Source: Legionella santicrucis
Lineage (GTDB): Bacteria; Pseudomonadota; Gammaproteobacteria; Legionellales; Legionellaceae
Direction of reading: 5' to 3'
DNA: 64,000 nucleotides
NCBI RefSeq assembly: GCF_001468135.1
Contig: NZ_LNYU01000024.1
Location: 194,148 to 258,147 of the forward strand
Of this stretch, positions 18,113-28,554 are shown piece after piece. The notes beneath the pieces are model-generated. The model searched no databases. It saw only the letters and a program-made list of their open reading frames with translations, and had not been told where the DNA came from. The translations under genes and the position numbers were made by a program. Numbering within the stretch: the stretch's first letter is position 1; each line of letters begins with the position of its first letter.

Positions 18113-21100
18113 ATGTTTCGATTCATGGAGATTTGGCGTAGAAGTAGAGTATTAAATAAAAAAACGATTAAGATTTGTAGTAATAGTATTTATTTCGATG
18201 CTAATTGGTATCTGGAGCGTTATCCTGATGTAAAAGCTTCCGGCCTAGATCCGCTGTTTCATTTCGTAAAACATGGCGCATTAGAAAGACGCGATCCTGG
18301 TCCTAATTTTTCAACTGCCGATTATTTACTCGAGTATCCTGAGTTAGAAAAAAAAGGAATCAATCCTTTAGTGCACCTCGAAAAAACGCGTAAAAAGTTG
18401 TGGAATACTAAAAAAAATTATCAAGACTGGGTTAGGTTATATGACACTATAACGAATCGAGATAGAAACTATATTAAGGAGAAGATAGCCACTCTAAAAT
18501 ATACGCCTACTATTTCTATAGTTCTGCCCGTGTATAACACACCTGAAAAATGGCTAAAACTAGCTATCAATTCTGTTTTAAAACAACTCTACCCTTATTG
18601 GGAGCTTTGTATTGCTGATGATGCTTCTTCTGCTACTCATGTAAAAGAAATTTTAAGTGATTATGTTAAAAATGATTCGCGCATTAAGGTCATTTATCGT
18701 GAAACGAATGGCCATATTTCTGAGTCTAGTAATAGTGCATTACAATTAGCGACAGGCGAATTTATTGCTTTATTAGATCATGATGATGAATTATCGGAAC
18801 ATGCATTATATAAGATCGCAGAAGAATTAAATGATTATCCTAATGCAGCATTAATTTACAGTGATGAAGATAAAATTGATGCTCAGGGAACACGCTGTGA
18901 ACCTTATTTTAAGTCAAATTGGAATCCAGATTTATTTTATAGCCATAATTTTATTAGTCATTTAGGTGTTTATAGACGTTCGGTAATTAACGAAATAGGT
19001 GGATTTCGTAAAGGCTATGAAGGAAGCCAAGATTATGATTTGGCACTTCGGGTTATTGAAATTATTACGCCAGATCAGATTCGTCATGTTCCACATGTTT
19101 TATATCATTGGCGGATTGTTTCGGATTCAGTGTCAAATTCAAAAGCATATACATGTGAAGATGCAGCAAGATATGCAATTCAAACACATTTAGAGCGTCA
19201 AAAGGTAATTGGTGCCCAAGTAGTCCAAAATCCTTTTTTACCAAATTTTCATCGTGTTATTTATCCTTTGCCTACGGTTCAGCCTTTGGTGAGCATAATT
19301 GTTCCCACAAAAGATAAAGTAAATGTGCTTAAATGCTGTATAGAGAGTATTCTTAAAAAAACTGAATATTCCAATTTTGAGGTGCTTATTGTTGATAATC
19401 AAAGTCAACAACAAGAAACACATGCTTATTTTGAACAATTAAAGCATAATCAAAAAATCAAAATTATTTCTTATCGTAAACCCTTTAATTATTCAAAAAT
19501 CAATAATTTCGCAGTAGCACAGGCCCAAGGAGAAATAGTACTTTTTCTCAATAATGATACCGAAGTTATTTCTTCTAGTTGGTTAACAGAGATGGTTAGT
19601 CAGGTTATAAGGCCTGAGGTTGGAGTGGTTGGCGCCAAACTTTATTATCCTGATGATACTATTCAACATGCAGGTGTTATCGGAGGTTATGGTTTAGTAG
19701 CTGGTCATATATTTTCCAGGTGGCCTAGAAAAAAACATGGCTATATGGGAAAGGACTCATTGTCACAGAATTTTTTGGCGGTTACGGCTGCATGTATGGC
19801 TATGCGGCGTGCTGTATTTGCAGAATTAGAGGGGTTTGAAGAAAATACTTTGGCAGTCGCTTTCAATGATGTCGATCTTTGTTTGCGTGCTTATAAAAAA
19901 GGTTATAGGATTCTTTGGACCCCATATGCCGAATTATATCATTATGAATCTTTAACAAGGGGGAAGGCCCAGACCGAAGAAGAAAAGGCCCAAGAAAAAA
20001 AAGAAGTTATTTATATGGTGAAGTATTGGAGTGATTTACTGCAAAACGATCCATTTTATAATCCTAATTTAAGTTTATCATGCAGCTATTATTCTTTGGC
20101 ATTTCCTCCTAGACGTTCTAAAATTACAGCTCCTGTCACTGTTATCGAATCAAAAGAGAGGTATTTAGCTACCGAGAGTTTTGCTGAGTCTTTACTTGAT
20201 GCTCAGGGTTCATTTGTGGGCAGTCTAATTCCCCCCGCCGAATTTGATAAAGATTATTATTTAACACTTTATCCTGATGTTGCAAATGCCGGTATAGATC
20301 CTTATTGGCATTTCATCAATCATGGAAAGACAGAGGGGCGAAGAGGAAGCCCTTTTAACTTATATAAGGATGTCATTCCATTTAACGATACAAAAGAAAC
20401 CGTGCTCTTAGTAAGCCATGATGCGTCTAGGACTGGTGCACCAATACTTACTCTTAATATTGCTCAAGAATTAAAAAAACAATTCAATATAGTTATTCTG
20501 CTTTTAAACTCTGGGAGCATAACTTCATTTTTTGAACAAACCTGTAATACTATAATAAGCATCGATAGATCAATTCATTCGAATAAGGTTTTTACAGACA
20601 ATTTGGTATATCAAACAGTCCAGCATTATAATATTCAATTCTCAATTGTTAATTCTATTGAGTCATTTTATGTATTGGAGCCCTTAGCGAAACGTTTTAT
20701 TCCTAGTATCCTTTTAATTCATGAGTTTGCAACGTATACACGTCCTCATTGTAAGTTTATGGATGCTTTCTTGTGGGCGGGAAAAATAGTTTTTCCGGCT
20801 AAAATTGTTCAAGATAATGCCATCAGTAATTACACGCAAAATGGGATTCATTTGACTCATATATTTTCTCAAGGTAAATCAAATATACCTACAGAACCTC
20901 ATCATGAAGCTGATATTAAAAAAGACAGCCTATATGATAATTATCAATCCCAGTCTAAGCCTTTTTTAGTTTTAGGTGTTGGTTCGGTACATTATCGAAA
21001 AGGAGTTGATCTATTTATTGCAACGGCAGCAGAACTTAAGCGATCTTACCCGCAATATAATATTAAAATGTTATGGGTTGGTTCAGGATATGATCCTGAG

Positions 21101-22558
21101 CATGATATTTCTTATTCCTGTTATTTAGCAGCACAAATTGAACGCTCCGATTTAACGGGTCACTTTGAATTGATTGATGAAGTTTCTAACTTAGAGGCGT
21201 TGTATCAACAGGCCGATTTGTTTTATTTGTCCTCTCGTTTAGATCCCCTGCCTAATGTGGCTATTGATGTCATGATACTTGGAAAACCTCTGATTTGTTT
21301 TGATCAAGGAACTGGAATAGCTGAGATCTTACAGCAGGATTTCAATACTGCTGAATGCATCATACCTCATTTAAGCATTATTAAAGCAACACAAAAAATT
21401 GTTCAACTCCATCAATCGCCCGAATATTATTCTTTAATTTCATCAAAAATCAAAACAATCGCTCAAAATAATTTCAATATGGCTGGTTATGTTTCTAATT
21501 TGCTGCTTCTTTCGAAGAATCAAAGCTCGCTGGTAAGGCAAGAAGAACTTGATTGTATTACTCTAGAAAGTTCCGCTTATTTTAAAGAGGATTTCTTTTT
21601 AAAAACGGGTGTGAGTAGACAGGAGGCTATACGAAAATATGTTCGATCTTGGCATAGTAAAGTAGGTTTACTTAGAAAACCAGCACCAGGATTTAATCAA
21701 ACAATTTATCATATTTATAATCCAGACAGAGGGGGGATAGTAGAGCCCTTTGCCGACTATCTTCGTTCGGGAAGGCCAGAAGGACCTTGGCAGGAACAAG
21801 TAATTACTCCAAATGATAGTTTTATTATTCATGAGAAAAAAGTACGATGCGCTATTCATATCCATGTTTTTTATGCGGATCTTTTAAAGGACCTCATGGA
21901 TCGGATTCAACTTAATGAAACAGCTTTTGATGTTTATGTCAGTACTAATGAATTCTTATTCGAACAGGTGTCTCAAATTTTAGCAGATTACCAACAAATT
22001 AGTACTAAAGTTAGAATTGTTCCCAATAGAGGTAGAGATATTGGCCCATTGATAAGTGAGTTTGCTGATGAATTACAAAAATACGATGTAATCGGCCATT
22101 TCCATACTAAAAGAAGCTTAGACATTAAAAATGCTCAATTTGCTCGTGATTGGTTTCTTTTTCTTATAGAAAATTTGTTAGGCGGCCAACATTTAATGGC
22201 TGATCGAATTATGAATGAATTTAAAAAGGATGTAAAAATTGGTTTAGTTTTTGCTGATGATCCGTATTTATTAGATTGGGGAAAAAATAGAAGTTTTGCT
22301 GAGGAATTAGCAAAGCAAATGAAGCTTTCTGATATACCCGATCATCATTTTAATTTCCCTGTAGGGACTATGTTTTGGGCAAGACCTGAAGCAATTAAAC
22401 CTATATTTGAATTACAATACTCATGGGATGTGTATCCTGAAGAGCCATTACCTTATGATGGTTCGATCTTACATGCAATGGAAAGACTTATTCCAATTAT
22501 TGTATCAAATCAAGGATTTACACAGGCATTAACTAATATACCCGGTCTAACACGTTAA
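18113..22558 (+). CDS. multi-domain O-antigen glycosyltransferase (two GT2 domains, one GT4, one RgpF-like)
   Basis: 1481 residues. In order: a module with WYLERYPDV and DPLFHFVKHGALERRDPGPN (about 25-105); GT2 domain 1 (PTISIVLPVYNTPEKWL; LLDHDDELSEHAL; about 140-360); GT2 domain 2 (PLVSIIVPTKDKVNVL; LFLNNDTEVI; about 390-630); a second module (YYLTLYPDVANAGIDPYWHF, about 708-745); a GT4 domain (VLLVSHDASRTGAPILTLNI to SRLDPLPNVAIDVMILG, about 760-1120); a divergent third module near 1190 (EPFADYLRSGRPEGPW); and an RgpF-like domain (RIVPNRGRDIGPLI; HFHTKRSLD, about 1240-1470). Each GT could add one linkage, so the protein may build much of the repeat unit, as multidomain polymerases of ABC-dependent O-antigens do. 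It is preceded by GGGA before the ATG. Sugars are unknown; RgpF hints at rhamnose. Confidence 0.88.
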   Translation: MFRFMEIWRRSRVLNKKTIKICSNSIYFDANWYLERYPDVKASGLDPLFHFVKHGALERRDPGPNFSTADYLLEYPELEKKGINPLVHLEKTRKKLWNTKKNYQDWVRLYDTITNRDRNYIKEKIATLKYTPTISIVLPVYNTPEKWLKLAINSVLKQLYPYWELCIADDASSATHVKEILSDYVKNDSRIKVIYRETNGHISESSNSALQLATGEFIALLDHDDELSEHALYKIAEELNDYPNAALIYSDEDKIDAQGTRCEPYFKSNWNPDLFYSHNFISHLGVYRRSVINEIGGFRKGYEGSQDYDLALRVIEIITPDQIRHVPHVLYHWRIVSDSVSNSKAYTCEDAARYAIQTHLERQKVIGAQVVQNPFLPNFHRVIYPLPTVQPLVSIIVPTKDKVNVLKCCIESILKKTEYSNFEVLIVDNQSQQQETHAYFEQLKHNQKIKIISYRKPFNYSKINNFAVAQAQGEIVLFLNNDTEVISSSWLTEMVSQVIRPEVGVVGAKLYYPDDTIQHAGVIGGYGLVAGHIFSRWPRKKHGYMGKDSLSQNFLAVTAACMAMRRAVFAELEGFEENTLAVAFNDVDLCLRAYKKGYRILWTPYAELYHYESLTRGKAQTEEEKAQEKKEVIYMVKYWSDLLQNDPFYNPNLSLSCSYYSLAFPPRRSKITAPVTVIESKERYLATESFAESLLDAQGSFVGSLIPPAEFDKDYYLTLYPDVANAGIDPYWHFINHGKTEGRRGSPFNLYKDVIPFNDTKETVLLVSHDASRTGAPILTLNIAQELKKQFNIVILLLNSGSITSFFEQTCNTIISIDRSIHSNKVFTDNLVYQTVQHYNIQFSIVNSIESFYVLEPLAKRFIPSILLIHEFATYTRPHCKFMDAFLWAGKIVFPAKIVQDNAISNYTQNGIHLTHIFSQGKSNIPTEPHHEADIKKDSLYDNYQSQSKPFLVLGVGSVHYRKGVDLFIATAAELKRSYPQYNIKMLWVGSGYDPEHDISYSCYLAAQIERSDLTGHFELIDEVSNLEALYQQADLFYLSSRLDPLPNVAIDVMILGKPLICFDQGTGIAEILQQDFNTAECIIPHLSIIKATQKIVQLHQSPEYYSLISSKIKTIAQNNFNMAGYVSNLLLLSKNQSSLVRQEELDCITLESSAYFKEDFFLKTGVSRQEAIRKYVRSWHSKVGLLRKPAPGFNQTIYHIYNPDRGGIVEPFADYLRSGRPEGPWQEQVITPNDSFIIHEKKVRCAIHIHVFYADLLKDLMDRIQLNETAFDVYVSTNEFLFEQVSQILADYQQISTKVRIVPNRGRDIGPLISEFADELQKYDVIGHFHTKRSLDIKNAQFARDWFLFLIENLLGGQHLMADRIMNEFKKDVKIGLVFADDPYLLDWGKNRSFAEELAKQMKLSDIPDHHFNFPVGTMFWARPEAIKPIFELQYSWDVYPEEPLPYDGSILHAMERLIPIIVSNQGFTQALTNIPGLTR

Positions 22559-22579
22559 TTTATAAGTTGATCTGAATTT

Positions 22580-23548
22580 ATGAAGATATCTGATCTCAAT
22601 ATCTTAGTATTAGGTGGTAATGGCTTTATTGGCTCTCATTTAGTAGATGCACTTGTGGAGCAAGGCTGCTCAGTCAGAGTATTAGCACGCTCATCAACCC
22701 CTGCCTATTCAATCAATATCAATGCAAAAAACTTTCAGTATATTAGAGGTGATTTTGCTAACGAGTTAGATATTGCCAAAGCGATGCAGGGTTGTGATAT
22801 CTGCTTTCATCTGATTTCTACTGTCTTACCAAAAACATCTAATTTAGATCCTATTTTTGACTTAGAAACAAATTTAATAGGGTCGGTTAGATTATTAAAT
22901 CATGCAGTTAAGGCAGGGATAAAAAAAATTATTTTTCTTTCATCAGGAGGAACGATTTATGGTGCTCCATTGTATCTGCCGATTGATGAGAATCATCCTA
23001 CAAACCCCATTTGCTCCTATGGTATTGCAAAGTTAGCAATTGAAAAATACCTGGCGTTATATAATCAACTTTATGGCCTTGACTATACAATATTGAGATT
23101 ATCTAATCCATTTGGGGAAAGGCAACGCATTTATTCAGCACAAGGTGCTATTGCTGTATTTTTGAGAAAAGCTTTATATCAAGAACCAATAGAAATTTGG
23201 GGCAATGGATCAATTATAAGAGATTATATCCATATATCAGATGTAATAAAAGCAATGCTTAAGTCTATGACTTACAAAGGATCAGAGCACATATTTAATA
23301 TAGGATCAGGAAAAGGAATCAGCTTAAACGAAGTACTCAATGAAATTGAAATCACTACTGGAAACAAAGTTGAGCGAACTTACACACCAGGTAGGAGATT
23401 TGATGTATCAACAAGTATTCTTGGGATTGGGCTTGCGGTACGAGAACTTGAATGGAGTCCAAGTGTAACATTTAAAGATGGGCTTAGGCATATGGTAGAT
23501 TGGATTCATGAAAACCAATATAAGGAAATGGATTTCAGTGTTCGATGA
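22580..23548 (+). CDS. NAD-dependent epimerase/dehydratase (extended SDR, GalE-like)
   Basis: 322 residues. The N-terminal nucleotide-binding motif is VLGGNGFIGSHLV, followed by SSGGTIYG with the catalytic Ser/Thr and YGIAKLAIEKYL with the YxxxK pair. The C-terminal substrate half contains RDYIHISDVIKAML, typical of UDP-sugar 4-epimerases and related enzymes. It should act on a nucleotide sugar feeding the O-polysaccharide. It starts 21 bases after the large glycosyltransferase gene and is likely in the same transcript. The exact substrate cannot be fixed between UDP-Glc(NAc), UDP-uronic acid and dTDP-sugars. Confidence 0.88.
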   Translation: MKISDLNILVLGGNGFIGSHLVDALVEQGCSVRVLARSSTPAYSININAKNFQYIRGDFANELDIAKAMQGCDICFHLISTVLPKTSNLDPIFDLETNLIGSVRLLNHAVKAGIKKIIFLSSGGTIYGAPLYLPIDENHPTNPICSYGIAKLAIEKYLALYNQLYGLDYTILRLSNPFGERQRIYSAQGAIAVFLRKALYQEPIEIWGNGSIIRDYIHISDVIKAMLKSMTYKGSEHIFNIGSGKGISLNEVLNEIEITTGNKVERTYTPGRRFDVSTSILGIGLAVRELEWSPSVTFKDGLRHMVDWIHENQYKEMDFSVR

Positions 23549-23710
23549 CATATAAAAATCATTACATTTGAAAGGAAAAATGTGTTTATTCATTCAGTTA
23601 GCTTTAGGTGATTTATATTCCCAAATCCAAATAATCAAGAATTGGCAGAAGTTGTAATAATATCAATTTTATATAAAAATAAGTTGTAATTTATAATAAG
23701 GACAGTTTTA

Positions 23711-26700
23711 ATGTTAGGAATACTTTCAATTAGGGAACGCTTTTCAGCCGTAATTGCATCCTTTGTTCTCGCTATAGTAGCTCTTTTTATTAATTTCAAT
23801 TTAAGTTTTTCTCCACATTATACGGATTTTATAGTGGGCAACATTACATGGGGTGCTCAAACAAAACTGCAAGATTTAATTGCTGTACCATTGTTTATAA
23901 CTGTTCTATTTTTGGGATTTTTATTGCTTCAATTGGCACTCGCGAAGCAAAAACATATATTTGGTAATGAATATACTAATAAGTTAGCAAGCCAGTTTCT
24001 TTGGTGGTCATTGCCTTCTATCATTTCCCTTTCTAGTCTTTTTTTAGGTAAATCGATGGATAAGCAGTTAATTTACCTATCCGCTGTGGGTATCATAGTG
24101 CTAGGAGTTAGTGTTTCTTACCACACTTGGAAAAACGTAGAAACCAATCCACTTGTCATTAGTTTATGTATGTTAATGGTTTTTTTAATTGGTTTTTTTC
24201 CAATAGAGACTGCACTTTTGTTGGGCCGTTTTTCAGTAGTTAGTAATGTTAATCTGGATTATTATGTAAAAATAATGCACATCATTTGGGGAGTTGGTAC
24301 TCTATTTATGATGTTGTATTCAATTAAATATCCAAAAAAATTAAATCAACTGCTCACCCAACTTGTTTTTATTGGTCAAATCGGGTTACCAATACTTTTT
24401 CTTACATTGTATCCCGCTAATCTTTTGAAACCTGACGGTGCTTTAACACATTACCAAACACAAATATCTCTTAAAATTCTTGTGTTAATCATGGTTATCT
24501 GGGGGATATACGATGTAGTAAATCGATATTGCAAGTATAAGTATACTTCTGAAGATTGGCTCAATATTTTTTCTCCAGTAGCTTTTTTTGCCTTATTTCT
24601 TGGATTTAAAATTGGAATCACTTCTGCGCCGTTAATTAACCCTGACGATTATCATTTTGGAGAAAAACTGTTAGGTTGGTGGTCTTATATGAAGGGCTCA
24701 CTTCCGTACGTGGACTATATACCTAGTCATGGATTGATTGATGATGATTTAGGTGCTTTTATATCTTATTTTTTTTATGATGGAAGTGCGGCTAGTATAT
24801 CTGAAGCCTCCCGCCTTGGATTTGCGATTTTATCATTTTTTGCATATATGTCCTTATATCTTTATTCAAGAAGTATTCCTTTAGCATTAGTTTCTTGTTA
24901 CTTTGCTGGAATTCGATTCAGTTGGCTCTTTTTGACTCCATTTATTTGTCTCTGGTTTAGTGAGTTTTTAAGAAAAAAACCGGAGAATTGGTTGAGTGTC
25001 TGGATACTTACAGCCCCATTTTTGATATTGGGAGTACCCCCACAAGGGTTTATATTGGCAGCCGCATCCGGCATCATGGTTTTATATTTCACATGGATAT
25101 TACTAGTCCACTCTAAAAAAGTAAGATGGAAAAATATTATATTATCATTGCTTTTTTTGGCCATTTTAGGGTTGACAACGTCATTGATTCCATTGCTTAA
25201 AGCTGCAATTCAATATGTAATAGAAAATGGAGCCATCAATCAAGAGGCTTATGGAATTCCTTGGGTTAGCAGCTGGAACATGGAAAGTGGTAGTTTTTTA
25301 TTGGAATTGATCCGTAATTCTTGGATCCTCATTCTTATGGGGGCTCTACTTTTAATGTACTCAAGTACAAAAAATAAAGAATTGCGTGAAAGTGTTTTAT
25401 TACCATCTATGGTGACTCTATTATTTTTTGTTTTATTAATTCCATACGCAATGGGGAGAATTGATCCACAAGCTATTTCCAGGCCAGGTCTAGTATCTAT
25501 TTTTGGATGGTCAATTTTTATCCCTGTTTTAACCTGGAGTTTAATCAAACCATATAATAGAGTGCTTTTAATTTTAGTGGTAGCGTCAATGGGGGCTCTT
25601 GAATATGGCTCGTCTATTTCTTTAAATGCGTTTATTTCAGCAGCGACCTCAAAGGTTCCTACAGGCCTGCTCCGGGATGGGCCTAGTTCTGGTCTCCCTA
25701 ATGTTGGTTATGCTTTCGTTGAAAATGAACATTGGGAGCGACTGATTAAGCTTAATGATTTGCTAAATAAAAAATTAGCACCAAATGAAACTTATCTTGA
25801 TCTAACGTCTAGAAATGCTCAGTATTATTATTTAAATCGAAAACCTGTGGTGGCTATAACAGCACCATACAATATGGTTTCACCTTACCAACAAAAGAGA
25901 ATAACAGCACATCTTTCTTTAAATCCACCAAAAGTGGTTCTTATTGAGGGAGCTAATATAATACATGATGGAGGCGGGCTGGCGCTTCGTAATCCATACT
26001 TATATCGTTTTGTAGTTGATAATTATCTACCCAGATATGAAAACGGCTTTATTATCGGTGACCTTAAGACTGATAATAAAAATCAGCATACACCATTAAT
26101 TGATGTTGAGCTTAAAAATTTTACAGATGTTAATTGGGAGCGAGGAGTAAATCGTAATAATGCTGCTGTAATTATTGATAATCCTTTTTTAATTACGCTT
26201 CTTAAAATTGGTACTAAAGTACGAGTGAGTAGTAATGACGTTCGATCAATTACCAATATATCTCCTGAAAACAATACAATCTGGTTTGATGGCCCAGTTT
26301 TTGATCCTACCCAAATAGGTTACCCACATCGAATTGAAATTGAAAATGATACTCAGTTTGATCAAGACTATAGAAATTTATTATTTGAAAAAGCATTTGC
26401 TCATCCTGATCTTCATAAAATACCAGTTGCGTGGGGCAACTCTGAAAATACCTTAAAGAAAAAAATGAATCTAGTTAAAAAATTCGACAACATTACTCCT
26501 TCTTTATATGAAATGAGTGTAACAAAAAATGGTTATGAAATTACTGGAGCCGATCCACAGTTAATATTTGATATAAGTGGCTATAGTGTATCTGGACATA
26601 ATGCAGGCCTTTTGCGACTTAATTTCTCATGTGTGGATAGACAAGGAGAGCCTAGGTTGCAAATATTCTGGTGGGGAGATAAGGAGGGAGGCCCATCAGA

Positions 26701-26884
26701 AACCGCAAGTATAAAATTCACTGCGGATGATGGAGTATTAATAATACCACTGGATTCTTCGTCACGATGGTTAACATTGAATCAAATCAAAGGAATTAGA
26801 ATCGATCTTGATAATGCAGTGGCTTGTAAAGCAATTACTGTCAATAACGTTGGTTTATATCAAAGGAATTTTAATTTGTTATAA
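23711..26884 (+). CDS. large polytopic membrane protein with periplasmic C-terminal domains (GT-C-like, unassigned)
   Basis: 1057 residues. About 14 hydrophobic helices occupy roughly residues 15-650; the remainder is soluble and should face the periplasm. The helix-loop pattern with LINPDDYHFGEKLLGWWSYM resembles GT-C glycosyltransferases that use polyprenyl-phosphate sugars, but no diagnostic motif is certain. Around residues 803-880 lies a small domain (VNWERGVNRNNAA to GYPHRIEI) that recurs in the next two membrane proteins. The extreme C-terminus (about 940-1055) is beta-rich, possibly a carbohydrate-binding jelly roll. Position downstream of the O-antigen exporter suggests periplasmic decoration of the polymer. 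Confidence 0.6.
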   Translation: MLGILSIRERFSAVIASFVLAIVALFINFNLSFSPHYTDFIVGNITWGAQTKLQDLIAVPLFITVLFLGFLLLQLALAKQKHIFGNEYTNKLASQFLWWSLPSIISLSSLFLGKSMDKQLIYLSAVGIIVLGVSVSYHTWKNVETNPLVISLCMLMVFLIGFFPIETALLLGRFSVVSNVNLDYYVKIMHIIWGVGTLFMMLYSIKYPKKLNQLLTQLVFIGQIGLPILFLTLYPANLLKPDGALTHYQTQISLKILVLIMVIWGIYDVVNRYCKYKYTSEDWLNIFSPVAFFALFLGFKIGITSAPLINPDDYHFGEKLLGWWSYMKGSLPYVDYIPSHGLIDDDLGAFISYFFYDGSAASISEASRLGFAILSFFAYMSLYLYSRSIPLALVSCYFAGIRFSWLFLTPFICLWFSEFLRKKPENWLSVWILTAPFLILGVPPQGFILAAASGIMVLYFTWILLVHSKKVRWKNIILSLLFLAILGLTTSLIPLLKAAIQYVIENGAINQEAYGIPWVSSWNMESGSFLLELIRNSWILILMGALLLMYSSTKNKELRESVLLPSMVTLLFFVLLIPYAMGRIDPQAISRPGLVSIFGWSIFIPVLTWSLIKPYNRVLLILVVASMGALEYGSSISLNAFISAATSKVPTGLLRDGPSSGLPNVGYAFVENEHWERLIKLNDLLNKKLAPNETYLDLTSRNAQYYYLNRKPVVAITAPYNMVSPYQQKRITAHLSLNPPKVVLIEGANIIHDGGGLALRNPYLYRFVVDNYLPRYENGFIIGDLKTDNKNQHTPLIDVELKNFTDVNWERGVNRNNAAVIIDNPFLITLLKIGTKVRVSSNDVRSITNISPENNTIWFDGPVFDPTQIGYPHRIEIENDTQFDQDYRNLLFEKAFAHPDLHKIPVAWGNSENTLKKKMNLVKKFDNITPSLYEMSVTKNGYEITGADPQLIFDISGYSVSGHNAGLLRLNFSCVDRQGEPRLQIFWWGDKEGGPSETASIKFTADDGVLIIPLDSSSRWLTLNQIKGIRIDLDNAVACKAITVNNVGLYQRNFNLL

Positions 26885-26934
26885 CGTTTGTTAATCAAGA
26901 TACTATCTATTTGCGTTATGGGAGAAACTAGGTG

Positions 26935-28518
26935 ATGAATATATTTCATCAAAAGAGACTAGTGGGGGTTATCAGTTTAGGCTTGATAATAGTTATAAGC
27001 ACTCTTATTTTTTCAAATAATATCACTAAAAGTGCTTCTGAATTTCAATTTCGCTCTTATCGAGATGGTTCAGAAGCCCTTGTTTTAGGAAAGATTTTTG
27101 CTGATTTAGAAAAGATATCTACTAATCAAGCGAATCTGGGATTTATAGAAAAGGATAAAATAACAAAAAATGCAAATGTATTAGCAAGTTACATGCGAAT
27201 TGATCATCCCAATATTTTAGTTCCTGTAGATATTAATGATCCTAATTGGGTTCATGGTTTTGGTGTTTCTACTTCTGTTTTTTTGTTAGCACGAGCACAG
27301 GTCGCGAAATTAGGTTATGCAGAAAATGAATTAAAGAATGGACAGAAAATACGTTTTTCTAATGGTGAAACAAGAATCATAACAAAAATAGAAGTAAATG
27401 ATGCGTTTATACAGGTCTATTATTCCGGTGTAAAAATTCCTTTTACCCAGCTTACATTTCCCAGTCAAATAAAAATATTGGATAAAAGCAACTATGTTTT
27501 TGATGAATACAAATCTCAATATGGATTGCGAGGGATATTTTTTTCATGGCTTTATAAACATTCTTATTTTTTTTCGACAGTTTATTCACTCCAATTTTTA
27601 TGTGCTGCCTTAACTGCAATGGTGCTCATTTTACTTTGTCGAGAATATGGATTAGTCTTTGGTAGAGCATTTGGTGTAATATTTGTAGTTTCTGTCTTAG
27701 AATCACCTTGGATTGTATCAATTGCACGAAATCTATATTGGGTACCATTTCTTTGGTTTTTTCCTGCACTAATAACAACGTGGATATATAGGTATTCTAA
27801 AGACTCGAAGAAAATTGCTTTTTTATATATTCTCTTTTTTTTAGCTATTTTTTTGAAAAGTTTGGCTGGCTATGAATATCTTTCATCTATTGTTCTATTT
27901 TCTCTGAGCATTTTTTTTGTAGATCCTTTCTGTCCTATTCCCAAATATAGTATTACAAGTACAATTAAAATTATTGGTGTTCTTTTTGTTTTAAGCGTTT
28001 TAGGATTTAGTGCTGCTTTACTTTTCCATGGGAGTATCCGAAGTGATTCAATTATTAATGGGATCAAGAACATATTTCAAAGCGAGGCAATAAAATATAC
28101 ACAATTAAGCAAAGTTGTTGGCAATATTTCTCTTGGTATGGATATGACTCTTTGGGATGTATTAAAAAAATATATCGCTCATTGGGAGAGTCCTGTTATC
28201 TTAAGATTAAATAATTCATTTGTTTTTCTTACATTAATTATTTTTACATGTATTTCAATTGCAGTGCAATATCTTATTTCTGATAGCTTAAGACATAGAG
28301 ATCTGGCCCTAGTAATCTTTATGTCGCTGCCGCCACTTAGTTGGTTAATACTTATGAAGGGCCATTCGGTTATCCATACTCATCTAAATTATGTACTGTG
28401 GAATTTTGGATTTTTACCTACAATTATTTTTGTTGCATGGAGGGGCTTGATTTTACTAATTACCAATCATCAAAGAATTTTTTCCTATCAAATATTATTA
28501 AAAGAAAAAAAATATTAA
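26935..28518 (+). CDS. polytopic membrane protein with shared periplasmic domain (O-antigen modification candidate)
   Basis: 527 residues. One N-terminal helix (LVGVISLGLIIVISTLIF), a loop of about 170 residues, then eight or more helices. The loop holds DPNWVHGF, IRFSNGETRIIT and FPSQIKIL, which line up with the domain in both neighbours, here placed between the first and second helices rather than at the C-terminus. Topology (short N-terminal anchor, large first periplasmic loop, many helices) is like GtrC/oligosaccharyl-type GT-C enzymes. A GTG at 26932 directly precedes the ATG; the ATG with GGAG upstream is preferred. Its activity is not recognisable from motifs. Confidence 0.6.
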   Translation: MNIFHQKRLVGVISLGLIIVISTLIFSNNITKSASEFQFRSYRDGSEALVLGKIFADLEKISTNQANLGFIEKDKITKNANVLASYMRIDHPNILVPVDINDPNWVHGFGVSTSVFLLARAQVAKLGYAENELKNGQKIRFSNGETRIITKIEVNDAFIQVYYSGVKIPFTQLTFPSQIKILDKSNYVFDEYKSQYGLRGIFFSWLYKHSYFFSTVYSLQFLCAALTAMVLILLCREYGLVFGRAFGVIFVVSVLESPWIVSIARNLYWVPFLWFFPALITTWIYRYSKDSKKIAFLYILFFLAIFLKSLAGYEYLSSIVLFSLSIFFVDPFCPIPKYSITSTIKIIGVLFVLSVLGFSAALLFHGSIRSDSIINGIKNIFQSEAIKYTQLSKVVGNISLGMDMTLWDVLKKYIAHWESPVILRLNNSFVFLTLIIFTCISIAVQYLISDSLRHRDLALVIFMSLPPLSWLILMKGHSVIHTHLNYVLWNFGFLPTIIFVAWRGLILLITNHQRIFSYQILLKEKKY

Positions 28519-28554
28519 GTTTAAAGATGTTGCTGTTTTCAAAGGAATATAATA

